Below are positions 59,182 to 64,000 of a stretch of 64,000 bases of DNA, piece by piece; positions within the stretch are counted from its first letter, which is position 1; the number at the start of each line of letters is the position of its first letter. A program made the translations under genes and the position numbers. A model generated the notes under the pieces. That model worked only from the letters and a program-made list of their open reading frames with translations. It was not told the DNA's origin and did no database searches. This DNA comes from Erythrobacter sanguineus (GTDB lineage: Bacteria > Pseudomonadota > Alphaproteobacteria > Sphingomonadales > Sphingomonadaceae): NCBI GenBank assembly GCA_945878845.1, contig CAMCUB010000002.1:62001-126000 (forward strand), given 5' to 3'.

Positions 59182-60378
59182 ATGCTCCGTCCGCCTGCCC
59201 GCCGCCCCGTCCGCTCCTCCGTCTGCCGTGCCCCGGTGGGGCCGATGCTCGCGCCCATCCTCGCACTGGCCCTTGCGCTTGCCGCCGCGCCGCTCGCCGC
59301 GCAGACCTTCAGCCTGCCGCCCGCGAGCCCCTCGCCAACGCCTGCGCCGGCCGGCCCTGCCGACGAGCGCGCGGGCGTCGCCATCCCGCCGCGCGCGGTT
59401 CGCACGCCTGCGCCGACCGCCGCGCCGACCCCGCAGGTCCGGCCGCTCGCGATCCCGACCGCGACCACCACCCCGCGGCCCGCCCCCGCTCCGCGCGAGA
59501 ACGCGCCCCCGGCGCGCGCGAGCGCCCCCTCAGCCACGCTGGCACCGCCAACCGCCGCCCCCGCTCCCGGCCCCGTCGTCGCCGCCGGGCCCGAGGCAAC
59601 GCAGGCGCCGCAAGCGCCCGCGCCTGCGGCTTCGGGCGCAGCGCCGCCGCTGGCGAGCGCGCCCGTTGGCACCGACGGGGCAGCGCAGGCTCCGGCCTTC
59701 TCCGGCTGGCCCCTGCCCGACTGGTGGCCGCTCGCCGCCGGTGCCCTTGGCGCGCTGGTGGCGCTCGCCGGGGTCGCACTCCTTGTCCGCCGCCGCCGCA
59801 AGGCGCGGCCGCTGCGGCTGGCTGCACCGGGCGCAGGCGCCACCGCCACCTCCCCTTCTGCCGACAGCGTCCCGCCGCGCCTCGACCTCACGCTCGAGAT
59901 CACCGCGGCCAGTCGCAGCCTGATGATGTTCACCCTCGAGTACCGCCTTTCCATCGCCAACCGCTCGGAGCGCGCGGTGAGCGACCTCCACGCCGCGCTG
60001 CAGCTCGCCTGCGCACGGGCGAGCGCGGCCACCGGCGCGGGCGCGACGCCGTCCGCAGGCGCGGCGCAGGGGCTGGCGAGCATCGACCGCATCGGCCCGC
60101 ATCAGGCGCGCAGCCTCACCGGCACCTTGCAGCTCCCGCTCTCCGCCATCGCGCCCTTGCGGCAGGGGCAGACCCCGCTGTTCGTGCCGCTGGTCCACGT
60201 GACGCTCGAAGGCGAGAGCCTGCCCGCGCTGGTCCGCACCTTCGTCATCGGCACCCCGAGCCCGAGCGGCCGCGTCCACCCGATCGCGCTCGACGTGCCG
60301 CCGGGCGCCATCGCCGGGCTGGTGGCGCAGGCGGTGGCGGTCCCGGCTGCATCGGCCCCTGCCTCCGCTGCCGCCTGA
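59182..60378 (+). CDS. Pro/Ala-rich single-span membrane protein of unknown function
   Basis: A 398-residue protein. A signal peptide-like stretch (about 15-37, [19 protein letters not shown]) is followed by a Pro/Ala/Thr-rich region to about 175. One membrane helix comes next ([27 protein letters not shown]), then a cytoplasmic beta-rich domain ([57 protein letters not shown]). I do not recognise a named family. The Pro-rich part would span the periplasm. Codon use is normal for the region. The exact start is uncertain; another ATG lies 20 codons further in. Confidence 0.7.
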   Translation: MLRPPARRPVRSSVCRAPVGPMLAPILALALALAAAPLAAQTFSLPPASPSPTPAPAGPADERAGVAIPPRAVRTPAPTAAPTPQVRPLAIPTATTTPRPAPAPRENAPPARASAPSATLAPPTAAPAPGPVVAAGPEATQAPQAPAPAASGAAPPLASAPVGTDGAAQAPAFSGWPLPDWWPLAAGALGALVALAGVALLVRRRRKARPLRLAAPGAGATATSPSADSVPPRLDLTLEITAASRSLMMFTLEYRLSIANRSERAVSDLHAALQLACARASAATGAGATPSAGAAQGLASIDRIGPHQARSLTGTLQLPLSAIAPLRQGQTPLFVPLVHVTLEGESLPALVRTFVIGTPSPSGRVHPIALDVPPGAIAGLVAQAVAVPAASAPASAAA

Positions 60379-60404
60379 CGCTGCTGCCCCCAGCACGGCT
60401 GTTG

Positions 60405-60426
60405 GAGACACATGAGACACTGTATA
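60405..60426 (-). repeat. 22-bp dispersed repeat (TATACwGTGTCTCATGTGTCTC)
   Basis: The minus strand matches the copy at 20318-20339 at 21 of 22 bases. It lies in the 280-base gap between the Pro-rich protein and the sulfurtransferase, which otherwise shows no gene. Confidence 0.7.
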
Positions 60427-60658
60427 AAGGCAAAACTCTCTCGCACCCCAAAACCGTGAAACGAGGCGGCGCAAAAGGGGTCGCAAGGTCCGTCATGGCG
60501 GCGACCTTGTCAGCGCCGGGGCGTGTAGGAAAGCGCTGATTTTCCAACATTACCCGCGTGCTCGCCGCGGAGAGGGGCTTCCTCGCTTCGCCCTGCATAT
60601 CGCCCCGCATCTCCGCCGCCCTTTGCGCCGCCGCGCAGCGCGCGCTAGGGTCGCGGGC

Positions 60659-61531
60659 ATGACCACACTTCCCGCCTCGCTCGTGACCACCCAATGGCTC
60701 GCCCCCCGTCTCGACACGCCCGATCTGGTCGTGCTCGACGCCTCGTACCACCTGCCCGCTACGGGCCGCGATGCCGCCGCCGAGTTCGCCGCCATGCATA
60801 TCCCGGGCGCGCGCTTCCTCGAGCTGGCGAGCTTGCTCGATCCGGCTTCGCCCGTCCCCTATGCCTTCCCCACCCCCGAACAGCTGGCGACCCGCCTTGC
60901 GAGCCTTGGCGTCGGGTCCGATGACGCCATCGTCATCTATGACGACAGCGCGATCCGCACTTCGGCGCGCGCGTGGTTCGTGCTGACGACAAGCGGACGC
61001 AAGAACGTGGCGATCATGGGCGGGGGCCTCGGCAAGTGGCGCGCGGAGGGCCTGCCAATCGAAAGCGGAGCGCCGACTGCTGCACCTGCCGCGCCTGCCA
61101 CCTTCACCGCCCCCACAAGGGTGCGGACCAAGGCCGACATGCTCGCCAATCTCGAAACCCGCGAGAGCCAGGTGCTCGACGCGCGCTCGGCCGACCGGGT
61201 CTATGGCTCAGGGATAGATCCCGTCCACGGCGGGCAGAACGGTCGCATCCCCGGCGCGCTCAACCTGCCCTTCACCGAGGTGCTGAACGCGGACGGCACC
61301 TACAAGTCGCCGGAGGAGCTGCGCGCCGCTTTCGCAGCCGCCGGGGTCGACCTTGCCCAGCCGATCACCGCCACCTGCGGCAGCGGGGTGACCGCCAGCG
61401 TGCTGCTCTTCGCGCTGCACCTTGCAGGCGTCGACGACGCCGCGCTCTATGATGGCAGCTGGAGCGAATGGGGCGCCGATCCCGACACGCCCAAGGCGCA
61501 AGGCCCAGAAGCCGGGGGGCCTATTGCATGA
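60659..61531 (+). CDS. 3-mercaptopyruvate/thiosulfate sulfurtransferase
   Basis: A 290-residue protein with two rhodanese domains. The N-terminal one starts LVTTQWLAPRLDTPDLVVLDASYH; the C-terminal one carries the active-site loop CGSGVTAS with C240. The CG[S/T]GVTA loop points to mercaptopyruvate sulfurtransferase rather than thiosulfate-specific rhodanese. It transfers sulfur to cyanide, thiols or proteins in the cytoplasm. Its stop overlaps the metC-like start (ATGA), a sulfur-amino-acid link. Confidence 0.92.
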   Translation: MTTLPASLVTTQWLAPRLDTPDLVVLDASYHLPATGRDAAAEFAAMHIPGARFLELASLLDPASPVPYAFPTPEQLATRLASLGVGSDDAIVIYDDSAIRTSARAWFVLTTSGRKNVAIMGGGLGKWRAEGLPIESGAPTAAPAAPATFTAPTRVRTKADMLANLETRESQVLDARSADRVYGSGIDPVHGGQNGRIPGALNLPFTEVLNADGTYKSPEELRAAFAAAGVDLAQPITATCGSGVTASVLLFALHLAGVDDAALYDGSWSEWGADPDTPKAQGPEAGGPIA

Positions 61532-62715
61532 GCGGCGACGGGGACGACGAGCACCTCAAGCCCGCCACCCGGCTGGTGCGCGGCGGGCGGCGCAAGGCGT
61601 GGACCGGGCCGGTGGTCAACCCGCCGGTGTGGCGCGGCTCGACCCATCTCTACGAGACCGATGCCGAGCGGCAGGCGGCGGGCAGCAACAATGCCGATGG
61701 GCAGTTTTTCTATGGCCGCCGGGGCGCGCCGACGCAGTGGGCGCTGGCCGAGGCGCTGACGCGGATCGAGCCGGGGGCGCATGGCACGGTGCTTTACCCG
61801 AGCGGCGTGGCGGCGATCGCGGGGGTGATGCTGGCGGTCCTCAAGCCCGGCGACCGGCTGCTGATGACCGACAACGCCTATGACCCCACCCGCAGCATGG
61901 CGTCCGGGCTGCTCGCGCGACTGGGGGTGGAGACGCACTTCTTCGACCCGCGCGATGTGGAGGGATTCCGCGCCGCGGTGGCGGGGGCGAAGGCTGTCTG
62001 GCTCGAGGCTCCCGGCAGCCTCACTTTCGAGATGTGCGATGTGCCGCTGCTGGCGAGCATTGCCCGCGAGGCGGGCGCGGTGACGCTGATCGACAACACC
62101 TGGGCCAGCCCCTTGGGGTTCGCCGCGCTGGAGCATGGCTGCGACATCGTGATGATGAGCCTGTCGAAGCATGTCGGCGGCCATTCCGACCTGATGATGG
62201 GCTCTGCGAGTGCGGGCAAGCGCTGGTATGCGGCGCTGCGGCGGGTCAGCCACGAGCTTGGCCAAGTGGTCTCGCCCGACGATGCCGCGTTGGCGGCGCG
62301 TGGGCTGAGGACGATGGGCGTGCGGCTGGCGGCGCAGACCACGGCAGCGCTGCGGGTGGCCGAATGGCTCGAGGCCCAGCCGCAGGTCGCCCGCGTGCTG
62401 TGCCCGCTGCTCCCCTCCGACCCCGGCCATGCGCTGTGGAAGCGCGACTTCACCGGCGGCTGCGGCCTGTTCGCCTTCGCGCTGGCGAGCGACGATCCGG
62501 CGGCCTCGGCGCGGGTGGCGGACGCGCTGGCGCTGTTCGGGATCGGCTATTCCTGGGGCGGCTTCGAGAGCCTTGCGCTGCCGATCACCCCGCAGACCTA
62601 TCGTTCCTGCATGCCCTGTCCAACCGGCGGCGCGCCCGCGCTGCGGCTGTCGATCGGGCTTGAGGATGCTGACGACCTGATCGCCGATCTCGCCCAAGCT
62701 CTGGCGCTGGTGTGA
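61528..62715 (+). CDS. metC: Cystathionine beta-lyase
   Basis: A 395-residue PLP enzyme of the Cys/Met metabolism family, cleaving cystathionine to homocysteine, ammonia and pyruvate. It shows NPPVWRGSTHLYETDAER, the substrate-site FFYGRRGAPTQWALAEAL, DNTWASPLGFAALEHGCD, and PLP lysine K214 in SLSKHVGGHSDLMMG. The ALALFGIGYSWGGFESLALPI region is of the beta-lyase type. It is coupled at its start to the sulfurtransferase and at its end to the MscS gene (TGATG). Confidence 0.93.
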   Translation: MSGDGDDEHLKPATRLVRGGRRKAWTGPVVNPPVWRGSTHLYETDAERQAAGSNNADGQFFYGRRGAPTQWALAEALTRIEPGAHGTVLYPSGVAAIAGVMLAVLKPGDRLLMTDNAYDPTRSMASGLLARLGVETHFFDPRDVEGFRAAVAGAKAVWLEAPGSLTFEMCDVPLLASIAREAGAVTLIDNTWASPLGFAALEHGCDIVMMSLSKHVGGHSDLMMGSASAGKRWYAALRRVSHELGQVVSPDDAALAARGLRTMGVRLAAQTTAALRVAEWLEAQPQVARVLCPLLPSDPGHALWKRDFTGGCGLFAFALASDDPAASARVADALALFGIGYSWGGFESLALPITPQTYRSCMPCPTGGAPALRLSIGLEDADDLIADLAQALALV

Positions 62716-63689
62716 TGGCCGCCGACACCGTCAGCGGCGCCGACGGCCTGCGTGCGGACATCGCCGAGCGCTCGCAGACCATCGGCGGGATCGTCAACCG
62801 ACTCGATTCCTTCGCGATCGAGCTCGGCGACTGGCGGGTGTCGGCCTTCGACGTGATCTTTACGGTCAGCGCGATCCTGCTGGTGCTCGCCGCCGCGATG
62901 CTCGCCACCCGCCTGACCCGCGCCGCCCTGCGCCGGGTCAAGGCGCTCGACGGGACGCAGGCGGTGCTCGCCGAGAAGCTCGCGACCATCGTGATCTGGG
63001 TGATGACCTTCCTGATCGGGGTCGACCTGATCGGCATTGACCTCACCGCGCTGACGGTGTTTTCGGGCGCCTTCGGGCTCGCCATCGGGTTCGGGTTGCA
63101 GAAGACCTTCGGCAACCTCATCGCCGGGATCATCCTGCTGCTCGACAAGTCGATCAAGCCCGGCGACGTGATCGCGGTCGCCGACCAGAGCGGGCAGCAG
63201 ACCTTCGGCCAAATCCGCCGCATCGGCATCCGCGCGGTCTCGGTGACGACGCGCGACGAGCGGGAGTATCTGATTCCCAACGAGAACCTGATGGTTAATC
63301 AGGTCGAAAACTGGTCCTATTCCTCGCGCAATGTGCGCATCCAGGTGCAGGTGGGGATCGCCTACGACAGCGACATGGAACTGGCCGAACGGCTGATGCT
63401 CGAGGCCGCGCGGGCGGCGAAGCGGGTGCTCGCAACCCCGCCGCCCACCGTCTGGTGGAGCGGGTTCGGCGAGAATTCGGTCGATTTCACCATCCACTGC
63501 TGGATCAACGATCCCGAGGACGGGGTCGGCAACGTCAAGAGCGATGTCCTGAAGCACCTGTGGGCGCTGTTCAAGGAGCACGGGGTGGAGCTGCCCTTCC
63601 CCCAGCGCGACCTCAATCTACAGCAGAGCGAGGCGCTCGACAGGGTGATCGCCGCGCTGGGCGAGCGCACCGTCCAGCCCCCGCAATAG
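62715..63689 (+). CDS. Small-conductance mechanosensitive channel (MscS family)
   Basis: A 324-residue channel. Three membrane spans are seen: about 40-65 (FDVIFTVSAILLVLAAAMLATRL), 85-105 (IVIWVMTFLIGVDLIGI) and the pore helix near 112-135 (GAFGLAIGFGLQKTFGNLIAG). The cytoplasmic beta and vestibule parts follow, with ILLLDKSIKPGDVI, REYLIPNENLM and ENSVDFTIHCWI. It opens under membrane tension to relieve osmotic shock. An ATG overlaps the metC stop; a GTG 3 bases earlier is also possible. Confidence 0.93.
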   Translation: MAADTVSGADGLRADIAERSQTIGGIVNRLDSFAIELGDWRVSAFDVIFTVSAILLVLAAAMLATRLTRAALRRVKALDGTQAVLAEKLATIVIWVMTFLIGVDLIGIDLTALTVFSGAFGLAIGFGLQKTFGNLIAGIILLLDKSIKPGDVIAVADQSGQQTFGQIRRIGIRAVSVTTRDEREYLIPNENLMVNQVENWSYSSRNVRIQVQVGIAYDSDMELAERLMLEAARAAKRVLATPPPTVWWSGFGENSVDFTIHCWINDPEDGVGNVKSDVLKHLWALFKEHGVELPFPQRDLNLQQSEALDRVIAALGERTVQPPQ

Positions 63690-63756
63690 CTCAGCTACGC
63701 GCCCGCCAATCCATTCTCGCTGGAACGGATCGCGCGGCTCGCCCATTTGCGGATCC

Positions 63757-64000
63757 ATGACGCACGTGGGCACCATCTATCTCGTCGGCGCGGGGCCGGG
63801 TCCGGTGGACCTGCTGACCCTGCGCGCCGCGCGCCTGATCGCGGACGCGCGGGTGATCGTCCATGACGGTCTGATCGGGCCCGATATCCTGAGCCTTGCC
63901 CGCCCGGACGCGCGGCTGATCTCGGTCGCCAAGCAGCGCGCGCGCCACACCATGCCGCAGGAGGAGATCAACGCCCTGCTGGTGCGCGAGGCTCTGGCGG
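63757..64000 (+). CDS. cobA: Uroporphyrinogen-III C-methyltransferase (5' part; cut by window edge)
   Basis: The first 81 residues of an S-adenosylmethionine-dependent enzyme that makes precorrin-2 for siroheme or cobalamin. It opens with the hallmark GTIYLVGAGPGPVDLLTLRAARLI and continues VIVHDGLIGPDILSLA with the RARHTMPQEEINALLV helix. Only the start is visible, so a fusion to other parts cannot be excluded. It complements the separate precorrin-2 dehydrogenase/ferrochelatase gene at 15696. It is 67 bases after the MscS gene. Confidence 0.88.
   Translation, partial: MTHVGTIYLVGAGPGPVDLLTLRAARLIADARVIVHDGLIGPDILSLARPDARLISVAKQRARHTMPQEEINALLVREALA

Overview
The window is high-GC DNA from an alphaproteobacterium, most likely a sphingomonad of the Erythrobacter/Porphyrobacter group. 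The evidence is the gene content and order (tlpA-argH-lptM-lysA, serC-serA-hisZ-purA, recR/fmt/truA), a gammaproteobacterial-type phosphatidylserine decarboxylase, a TonB-dependent receptor beside a TPR-sulfotransferase, and proteins that end inside short dispersed palindromes (tail PVTPAKAGA). No phage, IS element, CRISPR array, rRNA or plasmid gene was seen. The two window edges cut rmuC (left) and a siroheme methyltransferase (right).

Layout. 0-10 kb: rmuC, peptide deformylase, recR with a zinc-ribbon partner, fmt-truA, a zinc-type dehydrogenase, an HNH nuclease gene whose ribosome-binding site lies in a hairpin, a BLUF blue-light sensor, asparaginase, a GNAT enzyme, tRNA-Val and an atypical SDR. 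10-20 kb: psd, an FAD monooxygenase, tlpA divergent from argH-lptM-lysA-siroheme dehydrogenase, a winged-helix regulator with a palindrome at its start, an L,D-transpeptidase and purA. 20-33 kb: a Cys-rich/esterase fusion, a serine/histidine/purine biosynthesis run (serC-serA-hisZ-ridA) behind a probable serC leader RNA, a glycosyltransferase, a PadR regulator with operator, rarA and tRNA-Thr. 33-45 kb: an accessory uptake/catabolism block with periplasmic amidohydrolase and M20 peptidase, FAD oxidoreductase, Rieske oxygenase, BetI-like TetR regulator, APC permease, TonB receptor and TPR-sulfotransferase. 45-58.5 kb: S-formylglutathione hydrolase, then pcs-mcr-accA, then a PAS-GGDEF-EAL-PilZ protein. 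58.5-64 kb: queF, a Pro/Ala-rich membrane protein, a sulfurtransferase-metC-mscS operon and the start of a siroheme methyltransferase.

The most notable system is the minus-strand cluster at 45.8-56.0 kb. A 1839-residue three-domain protein (acyl-CoA synthetase, enoyl-CoA hydratase, enoyl-CoA reductase) matches propionyl-CoA synthase. A 1232-residue double-SDR protein matches bifunctional malonyl-CoA reductase. accA, for the carboxyltransferase alpha subunit of acetyl-CoA carboxylase, starts 11 bases after mcr. Together they would turn acetyl-CoA plus bicarbonate into malonyl-CoA, then 3-hydroxypropionate, then propionyl-CoA, which is the opening arm of the 3-hydroxypropionate bi-cycle. Close homologues of both large enzymes are known from Erythrobacter and Porphyrobacter, so the enzymes are not new. 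The operon-like link with accA and the physiological role (carbon assimilation, redox balancing or 3-hydroxypropionate use) are the open points. Propionyl-CoA carboxylase, methylmalonyl-CoA mutase and the glyoxylate-cycle half are not in the window, so autotrophy cannot be claimed.
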